Shown one piece after another: positions 14,308 to 22,056 of a DNA stretch of 34,897 bases. The position numbers and the translations under genes are program-made. The DNA is from Nitrososphaerota archaeon (GTDB lineage Archaea > Thermoproteota > Nitrososphaeria > Nitrososphaerales > Gagatemarchaeaceae): contig JAGWHE010000010.1 of NCBI GenBank assembly GCA_028866945.1, positions 1 through 34,897 of the forward strand, in the 5' to 3' direction. Each line of letters starts with the position of its first letter. Position 1 is the stretch's first letter. The notes under the pieces were generated by a model. It saw nothing but the letters and a program-made list of their open reading frames with translations, was not told the origin of the DNA and searched no databases.

Positions 14308-15426
14308 ATGACCCTGGAAGCAGAATACTCTCCCGACGCCGACAGGATCATGTCCGTGTCGCTTGGCCCCCAGCACCCGGGCGCAGGCCACTTCCGGATC
14401 AAGCTCTGGCTCGACGGGGACTACGTGGTGCGGTCAGAGCCGGACGCAGGGTACGTGCACCGCGGCGAGGAGAAGATGAGCGAATACAGGAACTACATCC
14501 AGAACGTCCCGCACCTCGAAAGGCCGGTCATACTCGACAGCTCGAACATACTCTTCGCGTACGCCCTCGGCGTAGACGAGCTCATGAACAACAAGGTGCC
14601 CCAGCGGGCGCAGTACCTTCGTGTGATAATGTCCGAGGCCAACCGCATCATCTCCCACATGTACTTCCTTGCGATCCAGGGCCTCTTCCTGGGCCACACC
14701 ACCATGATCACCTGGTGCATGGGGGACCGCGACTTCTGGATTGACCTGGCCGAGCGCATAGGCGGCGCCCGGGTCACCTTCGCCTACATCATCCCCGGGG
14801 GCGTAAGGAACGACATCCCGCCCTCTGCGATTGAGAAGGGGCTCAACACCTGCGACTGGTTCGACAAGAGGATGGACGAGTACGAGAAAATATTCTTCCG
14901 AAACCCCATGGTCCACCAGCGCTCCGACGGGATAGGGGTATTGAGCAGGGAGGACGCGATAGCTTACGGAGCGACCGGGACCGTGGCAAGGGCGTCGGGG
15001 GTTTCCGTGGACGTCAGAAAGGACGAGCCCTACAGCGCCTACGAGGACTTTGAGTTCAAGACCCCTGTGATGACCCAGGGGGACGTCTACGCCAGGGCCT
15101 ACGTGGCTCTCCTGGACATGAGGGAGTCTGTCAAGATCATCAGGCAGGCGCTGAAGAAGCTCCCACAGGGTCCGGTCCGCCTCAAGCTTGGCCCTCAGCC
15201 CAGGGTCCCGGCGGGCGAGGTGTACTCGCGCACCGAGGCGGCCAGGGGTGAGATGTCATACTACATTATCAGCGACGGCTCCCCGAGGCCCTACAGGTTG
15301 AAGATCGGGGTCCCATCTGCCAAGAACCTCAGGGTACTGCCACTCTTGCTCAGGAACGTGCACGTGGCCGACATACCCCCGATATACTGGGGGCTCAACT
15401 ACTGGCCTGTCGAAGCAGACAGATAG
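14308..15426 (+). CDS. nuoD: NADH-quinone oxidoreductase subunit D
   Basis: A 372-residue 49-kDa-type subunit related to NiFe-hydrogenase large subunits. It lines the quinone pocket with NuoB. Motifs: SLGPQHPGAGHFRIKLW (the quinone-site beta-hairpin loop, spaced slightly differently from the bacterial HPxxH form), YVHRGEEKMSEYRNY, and a C-terminal RIKAPS-like segment (RLKIGVPSAKNL). ATG 14308 follows a GGGGAGATGA ribosome site. The open frame extends to 14161 inside nuoC, but that part is not conserved-looking. The nuo cluster stops here: no nuoH, I, J, K, L, M or N follows in the window. Confidence 0.95.
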   Translation: MTLEAEYSPDADRIMSVSLGPQHPGAGHFRIKLWLDGDYVVRSEPDAGYVHRGEEKMSEYRNYIQNVPHLERPVILDSSNILFAYALGVDELMNNKVPQRAQYLRVIMSEANRIISHMYFLAIQGLFLGHTTMITWCMGDRDFWIDLAERIGGARVTFAYIIPGGVRNDIPPSAIEKGLNTCDWFDKRMDEYEKIFFRNPMVHQRSDGIGVLSREDAIAYGATGTVARASGVSVDVRKDEPYSAYEDFEFKTPVMTQGDVYARAYVALLDMRESVKIIRQALKKLPQGPVRLKLGPQPRVPAGEVYSRTEAARGEMSYYIISDGSPRPYRLKIGVPSAKNLRVLPLLLRNVHVADIPPIYWGLNYWPVEADR

Positions 15427-15508
15427 CCGTCTCTTTCCGCGTTGAAGCGCGGCCCGGACCAGAGCCCTCCCCCACGAGGGTTAATCGTGCCCGTCCAAGC
15501 CACGTCGG

Positions 15509-16423
15509 TCATTCGGCGCCCCCGGTCGGCGGCGCGAACGGCTCTGCTTCGGGGAGCCTCTCTCCCCTATGGAAGACGTAGATACCAGCGACAATCATTC
15601 CCCCTCCCAGCAGCTGGGCCGACGTGATCTGCTCTCCGAGGAACAGGAGGGCGAAGATGGCCCCGAAGATTGTCGAGCTCGACCAGACCAGCAGCATCCG
15701 TATGGCGCCCAGGCGCTTGACGGCCGCGATGAAGAGGTATGTCCCTCCAGCCACAGCCAGGGCGAGCATCCCCATGGCCGCGAGGTCCGCGCCGCTGAAC
15801 CTCAGTGGGACCAGGGCGGCGACGAATATGACTGTCAGAACGCCTCCCCCGACGAGGTTCCTGAATTTGCCGAGGAGGGATGGGTCGAGACGCTTCGACA
15901 CGACGGCCATCACGTTGTTCTCCACCGCCCACAGCACGGTGGCTCCCAAGACGAGCATGTTCCCAGTGAGGCCCTGGAAGAAGGCTAGGTTCGACAGGTC
16001 CAGGTTGGTCGAGACGACGACCAGGCCGGCGACTATGAGCAGGGCTCGGGCAGCCATCCCCCTGCTGAGCCTCTCCTTGAACGCCGTGTAGGCGATGACA
16101 GTCGTGAACAACACCTCTCCATTTGCCAGCAGCGAGGCGTTTACCACGGTGGTCCTGCTCAACCCCTCGTAGTACATCAGGGGCGCCAAACCGGCACCCA
16201 CCAACCCGAAGAAGACCAGATACCACAACGAGCCCGGACCGGGCTTCCTCTTTGGCTGGTATGTCAGGAGCACAAGGCCAGAAAGGAGTATCGACAGCCC
16301 CGTGACCACGATCGGGGAGTTGTCATTCATGGAGTACTTCGCGAGAGTAGAGACCGACCCGGCGCAGACGGAGCCGGCGACGGCGAGGATGTACCCCTTC
16401 GTTGTCTCGGACCTGGCGGTCAC
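15509..16423 (-). CDS. DMT superfamily (EamA-type) transporter
   Basis: A 304-residue protein with about ten hydrophobic helices arranged as two EamA repeats (about 8-140 and 155-290). The first helix starts GYILAVAGSVCAGSVSTLAKY, and the end of each repeat shows the typical FLGEQITSAQLLGGGMIVAGIYV pattern. Probably a metabolite or amino-acid exporter of the cytoplasmic membrane; substrate not predictable. GTG start at 16423, about 35 bp from a TATA element shared with mscL. The 82-bp gap to nuoD holds only weak hairpins (for example CCGCG/CGCGG at 15437-15452). Confidence 0.87.
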   Translation of the reverse strand: MTARSETTKGYILAVAGSVCAGSVSTLAKYSMNDNSPIVVTGLSILLSGLVLLTYQPKRKPGPGSLWYLVFFGLVGAGLAPLMYYEGLSRTTVVNASLLANGEVLFTTVIAYTAFKERLSRGMAARALLIVAGLVVVSTNLDLSNLAFFQGLTGNMLVLGATVLWAVENNVMAVVSKRLDPSLLGKFRNLVGGGVLTVIFVAALVPLRFSGADLAAMGMLALAVAGGTYLFIAAVKRLGAIRMLLVWSSSTIFGAIFALLFLGEQITSAQLLGGGMIVAGIYVFHRGERLPEAEPFAPPTGGAE

Positions 16424-16454
16424 TGGTGAACCCTTACCGGTATGGAGTCGAAGT

Positions 16455-16461
16455 CTTAAAT
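16455..16461. promoter_or_regulatory. Shared TATA element (mscL / DMT transporter)
   Basis: CTTAAAT on plus, ATTTAAG on minus. It is 26 bp from ATG 16484 (leaderless) and about 35 bp from GTG 16423 (leader about 8 nt). No other TATA-like element is visible in this 60-bp gap. Confidence 0.55.
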
Positions 16462-16483
16462 CAGGTCGCGTCTCCCGGGGCGT

Positions 16484-16873
16484 ATGTCCGCCAACGCGGA
16501 GATGTTGGACGAACTACGAAAAATTAGAGAGCTCCTCACGCCCAAGCCAGCGCCGCCCGCCGCCCCTGAACCGAAGGGGTTGTCAGCGGAATTCAAAGCT
16601 TTCCTGAAGAACTACAAGGTTCTGGGACTAGCAGTGGCGTTCATCCTAGGTGTCTACCTAGGCGCGCTAGTGCAGGCGCTTGTCAAGGACCTGGTCCTCC
16701 CGCTCATCGGCATCCCGCTCAGCGGCCTCGGCGACTTCAGCACTTACTACTACACCTTCGCGGCACAGAAGTTCATGATCGGCGACTTCATGGCCGCGGT
16801 GATCACTTTCATCATCGTCGCATTCATCATCTTCCTCATCGTCAAGCTCGCCAAGCGCTACAAGATCGACTAA
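16484..16873 (+). CDS. mscL: Large-conductance mechanosensitive channel MscL
   Basis: A 129-residue membrane protein with the MscL layout: an amphipathic N-terminal part, helix 1 (about 46-75; VLGLAVAFILGVYLGALVQA then LVLPLIG), a loop with paired Tyr residues, and helix 2 (about 98-122) ending in a basic cytoplasmic tail KLAKRYKID. Acts as a pressure-relief channel during osmotic downshock. Unlike many MscL, about 40 hydrophilic Pro/Ala-rich residues precede helix 1. It is followed by a hairpin with T-tract, so it is monocistronic. Confidence 0.85.
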   Translation: MSANAEMLDELRKIRELLTPKPAPPAAPEPKGLSAEFKAFLKNYKVLGLAVAFILGVYLGALVQALVKDLVLPLIGIPLSGLGDFSTYYYTFAAQKFMIGDFMAAVITFIIVAFIIFLIVKLAKRYKID

Positions 16874-16892
16874 GGGGCTCTCACCCTTTTTT
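16872..16892 (+). terminator. Terminator after mscL
   Basis: AAGGG, 7-nt loop, CCCTT, then TTTT, starting in the mscL stop codon. A short stem, but the T-run is clear. Confidence 0.5.
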
Positions 16893-16914
16893 CACGCCCG
16901 TATCAAGTGAAAAC

Positions 16915-16921
16915 CATTAAG
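16915..16921 (+). promoter_or_regulatory. Probable TATA element for the CdvB-like gene
   Basis: CATTAAG predicts a transcript start near 16945. This lies after the possible TTG at 16939 and therefore favours ATG 16990 as the start. Confidence 0.4.
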
Positions 16922-16989
16922 CAGACTGTCAACGCTAATTGCCTCAGTCGGTATTCTCTGATTCCGCCGGTATCGACACGGACATCACG

Positions 16990-17631
16990 ATGAGCAGCAA
17001 GTTCGAGAAGGGATGGAAGACCCAGGAGACGGAGCCTTTCGGAAAGATGGTCCGCGACACCGTTCGCGGCCCACAGCCGATGCGCCCCCAAATCCAGAAG
17101 GCCACCCAGCAACTGACTGGGGAGATCAACCGGCTGGACCAGGCGATGAACCGGCTGAAGCAACGAGAGAACTCCATCTTCAAGAAGACTGTGACTGCCG
17201 TCCAAGCACACGACCAGGAATCCAGCAAGGCGTACTCCAACGAGCTGGCCGAAGTCCGCAAGATGGAGAAGATCGTCACCCAGTCGAAGATCGCCCTAGA
17301 GCAGATCACGACCAGGCTTCAGACGGTCACTGACATCGGCGACTTCGCGTCCACAATCGCCCCGGCCATCGGGGTGATCAAGAACGTACGCGCTACCCTT
17401 GGCGAGGCAATGCCCGATGCCCAGGGAGCACTCGGTGAGATCGGCGCCCAGCTCAACTCGATCATGGTGGACGTCGGCCAGATAACTGGCACGACCTTCT
17501 ACCAGGCCGAGAACAGCGAGGAGGCCAACAAGATCCTGGCGGAGGCGTCAGCCATCGCGGAGAAGCGCATGGCAGAGACCCTCCCCGAAGTGCCGAACAC
17601 AGCGGGTCAGTCCATCTTCACCAGCGAATAG
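16990..17631 (+). CDS. cdvB: ESCRT-III/Snf7-like cell-division protein (CdvB family)
   Basis: A helical protein of about 213 residues with the ESCRT-III core: basic, long first helices (QKATQQLTGEINRLDQAMNR, then RENSIFKKTVTAVQAHDQES), a third helix ELAEVRKMEKIVTQSKIALE, a TVTDIGDF turn, and an acidic C-terminal half. It should polymerise at the membrane in division or vesicle formation. No C-terminal winged helix is present, and no clear Pro-rich MIM2 motif for the CdvC ATPase was seen, although PEVPNTAGQ near the end could serve. cdvA and cdvC are not adjacent. A longer reading from TTG 16939 adds 17 residues. Own promoter and terminator. Confidence 0.85.
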   Translation: MSSKFEKGWKTQETEPFGKMVRDTVRGPQPMRPQIQKATQQLTGEINRLDQAMNRLKQRENSIFKKTVTAVQAHDQESSKAYSNELAEVRKMEKIVTQSKIALEQITTRLQTVTDIGDFASTIAPAIGVIKNVRATLGEAMPDAQGALGEIGAQLNSIMVDVGQITGTTFYQAENSEEANKILAEASAIAEKRMAETLPEVPNTAGQSIFTSE

Positions 17632-17644
17632 AAACCCCCGGGCA

Positions 17645-17677
17645 GCTCGGCCCAAAGCCGAGCGGCCTTTCTTTCTG
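17645..17677 (+). terminator. Terminator after the CdvB-like gene
   Basis: GCTCGGC, loop CCAAA, GCCGAGC (perfect 7 bp) followed by TTTCTTTCT. Confidence 0.65.
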
Positions 17678-17712
17678 TCTCAGGCGCCAGGAGCGGAGGC
17701 CAGGCACCCACG

Positions 17713-18414
17713 CTATCCGGCTGGGGAAGAGGTGCTCCAGAGCAGCTCGAGGAATTCCTTCAAGTGGTTCGCCACAGCTGGGCTGTCTACCCAGCCGCAC
17801 GCCGAGTGGTCGGGGAGCCCGATGAGTGCGACGCTGTCGTCCACCAGGAGATCGAACGCCACGTGGTTTCCAGTCCTAATCTCGACCCCTGGCGGAAGAA
17901 GCCCAATCCCCTCGTCGTCGCAGATGGCCCTCACCCCCACCCCCCTCGCAACCGACTCGGCGAGGAGTTCCATTATCTTAGCATCCTCGAATCCCATGCT
18001 TGGCGCAACCACGATCACGCCCTGCTTCGCACCCCTGAGCATCTCATACACCTTGTCAAGCACCTTGCCCCTTCCGCGGAGGGTATAGACGAGCTCGGCC
18101 TCCTCGGTCGGCTCCGACTTGTAAATCATCTCCAGTTCCTTGAATGTATCCTCGATCCTCGATGAGACCATCGCCCTGACGCTCGCCGGCTCCTTGGCGC
18201 GGTAGGTGACCGGCTTCTTCACCACCTGCTCGACCCACCCCTTCGAAGCCAGGGTCCTCAGGGCTGTGTACGCGCTGGGGTAAGGGATCTGGGACTCGCT
18301 GGCCACCCTCTTGGGCTCCGACGGCCCCAGCCCCGCCAGGGCGACGTAGGCCTTGGCCTCGTAGCTGGTCAGCCCGACGACCTTCAGCTGCTCAACTACG
18401 TCAGCCCGGTTCAT
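17713..18414 (-). CDS. TrmB-family transcription regulator
   Basis: About 233 residues. The N-terminal TrmB-type winged helix (about 1-75) contains VVGLTSYEAKAYVALAGLG, the family opening, then SQIPYPSAYTALRTLASKGWV as recognition helix and wing. A linker helix and a phospholipase-D-like effector-binding domain follow (GVIVVAPSMGFEDAKIMELL, FDLLVDDSVALIGLP). TrmB proteins usually respond to sugars, but this family also contains regulators of other metabolism. The start is ATG 18414, 26 bp from a TATA element shared with the divergent geranylgeranyl reductase gene; longer frames to 18447 cross the TATA box. Control of that reductase is a reasonable inference. Confidence 0.85.
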   Translation of the reverse strand: MNRADVVEQLKVVGLTSYEAKAYVALAGLGPSEPKRVASESQIPYPSAYTALRTLASKGWVEQVVKKPVTYRAKEPASVRAMVSSRIEDTFKELEMIYKSEPTEEAELVYTLRGRGKVLDKVYEMLRGAKQGVIVVAPSMGFEDAKIMELLAESVARGVGVRAICDDEGIGLLPPGVEIRTGNHVAFDLLVDDSVALIGLPDHSACGWVDSPAVANHLKEFLELLWSTSSPAG

Positions 18415-18435
18415 AATCACGCGATTGCCAAAGCA

Positions 18436-18444
18436 CTTATATAG
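18436..18444. promoter_or_regulatory. Shared bidirectional TATA element (TrmB regulator / geranylgeranyl reductase)
   Basis: CTTATATAG, near-palindromic around TATATA, centred at 18440. It is 26 bp from ATG 18414 on minus and 28 bp from ATG 18468 on plus. The 53-bp gap holds no second TATA box, so regulator and target may compete for one TBP site. Confidence 0.7.
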
Positions 18445-18467
18445 CATTTTCGTAGCGTTCGCAATAA

Positions 18468-19940
18468 ATGCCCGGACCTGACTACGACGTCGTCATCGCA
18501 GGGGGAGGTATGGCAGGTCTCATCACGGCTGCCTCCATCGGGCACCATTCGAAGGGGAAGGCTCGGGTTCTCATCGTCGACAGGAACAAGGAGACCGAAC
18601 CCGGACGGAAGACTAACAACGGCTGGACCTGCGGCGACGCCACCAGCAAGAGGTCCCTGGACTATCTCGCGGAGCACATCGGCATCAGGTACGGCTCCCC
18701 CGAATTAGAGCACCCGGTCAGCGGGGTCTACGTCTATTCTCCAGACAGGAAGAGCAAGGTGCTGTTCGAAGGGGAGGGGTACCTCTTCAACCGCAAGCTC
18801 GCGCCCAGGCGCCAGGTCAGCGACGCCAGGAAGTCCGGCGCAGAGCTCATGTTCGGAGCCACCGCCGAGAGGCTCCTCTCCGAAGACGGGAAGATTACCG
18901 GTGTGACCGGCAGAAAGTCTGACGGCACCCCCTTCAGCGTCACTGCCAAGATTGTCATCGACGCCACGGGCTCGTCTTCCACCCTCAGGCGGTTCCTCCC
19001 CATCGCCTCCTTGATCGAGAAGGAGATCGACCCCGATGACGTGGTCGGGACGGGGAGGTACATCCTCGACTTCGAGCCTGCAAAGGAGGACCCGTCGTTC
19101 TTCTCCCCCGACTACTGCATCATCCACCTGGACCAGTTCCTGGCCCCTGCTGGATACGCCTGGGTCTTCCCCAAGGGGAAGAAGAAGGTGAACATCGGCC
19201 TCGGCGTCTCCCACTCTGGCCTCGCCCGCAGAAACAGGCGGTTCGGGCTCAACGATAGCCTCCAGAGCCTCATCGACAAGTATCTGGCGGACAACCCTGT
19301 GATCAAGAACTACTCCCAGCCCGGAGACGACGCCAACTCCGGGAACACGAAGGGCAACTGGCAGGTGCCCGTGCGGCGCCACAACGACTGCATGGTGGCC
19401 AACGGCTTCGCTGTCGTCGGAGACTCCGCCTGGATGCCCAGGCCCATCGACGCAGGAGGGATCAGCCCCTCCATCTACGGCGGGACCATCCTGGGGAAGG
19501 TGGTCGCCGAGGCCCTCGAGGCGGGGGACACCAGCGAGGCTGGACTCTGGAAGTACAACGTGGAGTACATGAACACCCACGGCTATCCCATGGCGAGCTT
19601 CGAGGTCCTGCGCCGATACCTGCAGACCGTCAACAACGACCAGATCAATTACGGGATGAAGTACTTCCTGTCTGAGGATGACGTCGCGGCAATAACCGAG
19701 CGCAAGCACCCAGAATTCAACCAGGCGCGCTTCATGAACCCCGCCATGTGGTTCAGAGTGCTGGGGCAGCTCCCCCTGGCAAGAGGTCTGAGATCCACGG
19801 TGAAGAAGAGCGCCGCCCTCGTCGACATCAACCTGAGTTACCCCGAGTCCCCATCCGGGTTCGGCGAGTGGCAGAAGCGGCTGGGAAGGGAGCTCTCCGA
19901 GACGGTGGCGAAGTTCAAGCCGCTCGACGCAGCGAACTAA
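18468..19940 (+). CDS. Geranylgeranyl reductase family protein
   Basis: A 490-residue FAD enzyme. N-terminal dinucleotide motif VVIAGGGMAGLITAASIG (G12-G14, G17), an ATGSSSTLRRFLP segment, the substrate/flavin motif YAWVFPKGKKKVNIGLGV, and the FAD-contact VVGDSAWMPRPIDAGGI followed by SIYGG. These are the diagnostic elements of archaeal geranylgeranyl reductases, which hydrogenate the unsaturated chains of archaeol-type lipids. At 490 residues it is longer than the classical digeranylgeranylglycerophospholipid reductase (about 400), with extra sequence at the C-terminus. Leaderless ATG, divergent from a TrmB-type regulator. Confidence 0.9.
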   Translation: MPGPDYDVVIAGGGMAGLITAASIGHHSKGKARVLIVDRNKETEPGRKTNNGWTCGDATSKRSLDYLAEHIGIRYGSPELEHPVSGVYVYSPDRKSKVLFEGEGYLFNRKLAPRRQVSDARKSGAELMFGATAERLLSEDGKITGVTGRKSDGTPFSVTAKIVIDATGSSSTLRRFLPIASLIEKEIDPDDVVGTGRYILDFEPAKEDPSFFSPDYCIIHLDQFLAPAGYAWVFPKGKKKVNIGLGVSHSGLARRNRRFGLNDSLQSLIDKYLADNPVIKNYSQPGDDANSGNTKGNWQVPVRRHNDCMVANGFAVVGDSAWMPRPIDAGGISPSIYGGTILGKVVAEALEAGDTSEAGLWKYNVEYMNTHGYPMASFEVLRRYLQTVNNDQINYGMKYFLSEDDVAAITERKHPEFNQARFMNPAMWFRVLGQLPLARGLRSTVKKSAALVDINLSYPESPSGFGEWQKRLGRELSETVAKFKPLDAAN

Positions 19941-19945
19941 AAATA
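19938..19945 (+). promoter_or_regulatory. TATA box for the DUF885-like peptidase gene
   Basis: TAAAAATA overlaps the stop codon of the reductase gene and lies about 29 bp before GTG 19971. Confidence 0.5.
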
Positions 19946-19970
19946 CCAGGCAGGTTCAGGCGCGACGGCC

Positions 19971-21632
19971 GTGGCCCCAGACCCGTTGGACGCCGAGATC
20001 ATGGACCTGATTAAGGAAATCAACCCCTCCGGGGCTTATCTTGGGGGGTTCAACGAGTACGCTGGGAAGCTCTTCATCGCCTCGCAGGCAAACGTGAACT
20101 CGGCCCTGAGGAAGGTGCGCAGCCTAAGGGCGAAGGCGAAGACAGAACTGCAGAAGAAGCTGCTCGACTCGGTGGAAGCTGGGCTGCTATTCGACGAGCC
20201 CCAGCCCGTGCTCGACGACATAGTGGGGACAATATTCGCCCACCTCGTCAAGGAAGGGATAAACGACGCGCACATGCTGACGTTGCTTGGCAACGCGGCG
20301 GAAGACATCGACGCCTGCAGCAGGCGGTTCTCGGGGAGAGACATCCCCGTCGCCGTGAAGGCCCTGACGCTCTACCGGCTCGGAGGCGCATTGCAGATTC
20401 TGGACACCGTGAAGGGAGAGAGCAAGAGTACCGAGGTCAGGAAGGCATGCGACGACCTGAAGTCCAAGGTGGCCAACTACGTCAAACTCTTCGAGCTCGA
20501 GGGGTGGGGGCACGGGGAGTTCCCCAACGCGGAGAGGATATTCAAGGAGAAGGGCTCCGATCTTCGTAGGCAGAAGTTCTACCCCATCGCCCTGAAAAAG
20601 GGGTTCGACTACGACGAGTCCCCGGAAGAGCTCGAAAGGGTCGCGCTCGGCTGGATCGACGAGGAGCTCCCGAAGTTCAAGCGGGTGTCGGAGATCCTCG
20701 CGAAGCAGCTCGGGTGCAAGCCGACCCCGGAGGAGGTGGAGGCGAAGATTAACGAAAAGGACAAGCTCGACCCCAAGGAGCTGGTCAGGGTCACCCTGAA
20801 GGTTAGGCGCGTCGTGCAGAGCCTCGTCAACGAAGACCTGTGCATGATCAACCCCAGGTACAACACCAAGGTCATCGAGACCCCTCCGTACCTTACCGGG
20901 ACGATCCCCACCGGCGCCGCGCAGTTCTTCGACACCTACACCAAGAGGCCGTTCCAATACTTCTTCCAGACCACCGACCCCAAGAGAGACCCCGACAAGT
21001 CGGTGGCGGCCCTCGTCTCCCTCCTCGTGCACGAGGAGTACGGGCACTGCGTCCACCACTCCAACAGCTCTCTAGAGTTCGTCGGCAAGCTCCCGACGCT
21101 GCAGAAGATGCCCGGGGCTCCGACCGGTGCGCCAATAACCGAGGGGCTCTCATTCAACAGGGAGCTGGAGTTCCTTGATGTCTCCAAGGGGCTCGAGTCG
21201 AAGAAGAGGCTGACCAAGACTGAGAGGGCCTATGTGAAGCTCCTGGAGAAGCACGGCGGGCTCAAGCAGTTCAACCGCGAGCTGGAATTCATGACGAGGC
21301 GGATGAGGATCATCAGGTTCCTCAGGGTCCTGGGCGACGTCTGGGTGAACACCGGGAAGAAGACGCTCCTGGAGTTCCTGGACTGGGGGTATGGGCACAC
21401 CGGGGTGCAGCGAAGCAGCATCTACTTCCAGCTCTTCCCTGCCCACGAAGGAATCTTCCCAGGCTACGCCACCACCTACGCGGTCGCGGGGCAGGAGATC
21501 AGGAGCATAGAGAAGAGGATAGGGGACCCGCGAAAGCGGGTGAAGTTCTCGACCTATCTCTGCAGCGTCGGCTTCCCTCCCAAGAGCATCTACATGAGGA
21601 TGCTGCGGGAATACGCCGCGAAATTGAAGTAG
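19971..21632 (+). CDS. DUF885-like metallopeptidase candidate
   Basis: A 553-residue, mostly helical cytoplasmic protein. A metal-site-like motif HEEYGHCVHH (H354, E355, H359) is followed 32 residues later by ITEGLSFNRELEF (E391, E398). This mirrors the HExxPGHH and EGWxxYxE pair of DUF885 proteins, and the length (550-600) also fits. The Pro of HExYPGHH is missing here, giving HExxGH with one residue fewer, so the fold and zinc site need confirmation. If active it is probably a carboxypeptidase or oligopeptidase. GTG start at 19971 is leaderless by TATA spacing. It is followed after 5 bp by the PPOX-fold gene. Confidence 0.6.
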   Translation: MAPDPLDAEIMDLIKEINPSGAYLGGFNEYAGKLFIASQANVNSALRKVRSLRAKAKTELQKKLLDSVEAGLLFDEPQPVLDDIVGTIFAHLVKEGINDAHMLTLLGNAAEDIDACSRRFSGRDIPVAVKALTLYRLGGALQILDTVKGESKSTEVRKACDDLKSKVANYVKLFELEGWGHGEFPNAERIFKEKGSDLRRQKFYPIALKKGFDYDESPEELERVALGWIDEELPKFKRVSEILAKQLGCKPTPEEVEAKINEKDKLDPKELVRVTLKVRRVVQSLVNEDLCMINPRYNTKVIETPPYLTGTIPTGAAQFFDTYTKRPFQYFFQTTDPKRDPDKSVAALVSLLVHEEYGHCVHHSNSSLEFVGKLPTLQKMPGAPTGAPITEGLSFNRELEFLDVSKGLESKKRLTKTERAYVKLLEKHGGLKQFNRELEFMTRRMRIIRFLRVLGDVWVNTGKKTLLEFLDWGYGHTGVQRSSIYFQLFPAHEGIFPGYATTYAVAGQEIRSIEKRIGDPRKRVKFSTYLCSVGFPPKSIYMRMLREYAAKLK

Positions 21633-21637
21633 AGGCG

Positions 21638-22051
21638 GTGGGACCAAGGGACATGGTGTCGTTCGACCCAAAGGCCAAGGAATTCCTCAACGGGGTCCAC
21701 TTCGCCAAGCTCGCCACGATCAGGAAAGGCGGTTCCCCCCACCTGACACCGATCTGGTACATGTTCGTCGACGGGAAGATCATCGTGAACACCACACCTG
21801 GGAGGGTGAAGTACCACAACGTGAAACGTGACCCGAGGGTGGCGCTCCTGGTCGACGACGGCTACCCCTACATCGTGGTCGAGGGGAAGGCTAGGGTCGC
21901 CTCCGAGCGGGACGCGAAGAAGGACATCGAGACCTTGGCGATAAGGTACACCGGCGAGGAGAACGGGCGGAAGGCGGTCAGAGAGAGGTACTGGAAGACC
22001 GAACGGGTGTCCCTTGAGATAGTGCCGGAGCGCATCATCCAGGCGCTCTGA
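21638..22051 (+). CDS. PPOX/FDOR-type split-barrel flavin or F420 enzyme
   Basis: A 137-residue protein with the pyridoxamine-phosphate-oxidase-like split barrel: FAKLATIRKGGSPHLTPIWY, then GKIIVNTTPGRVKYHNVKRDPRVALLV and YIVVEGKARV. This order is typical of F420- or flavin-dependent reductases of the FDOR family (TIGR-type PPOX class F420 enzymes). The likely role is redox of a small organic molecule with F420 or FMN; the substrate is unknown. It forms an operon with the upstream peptidase-like gene (5-bp gap). Start GTG 21638 has a GAGG just upstream; ATG 21653 is an equally possible start. Confidence 0.82.
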   Translation: MGPRDMVSFDPKAKEFLNGVHFAKLATIRKGGSPHLTPIWYMFVDGKIIVNTTPGRVKYHNVKRDPRVALLVDDGYPYIVVEGKARVASERDAKKDIETLAIRYTGEENGRKAVRERYWKTERVSLEIVPERIIQAL

Positions 22052-22056
22052 CCGGG

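Noticed and set aside
15427-15508. Terminator or small RNA between nuoD and the DMT transporter gene
   Set aside because: Only short GC hairpins without T-tracts on either strand; no support for a defined element.
18705-19709. 334-residue minus-strand frame inside the geranylgeranyl reductase gene
   Set aside because: Val/Leu/Asp/Gly-biased antisense shadow of a confidently identified FAD enzyme.
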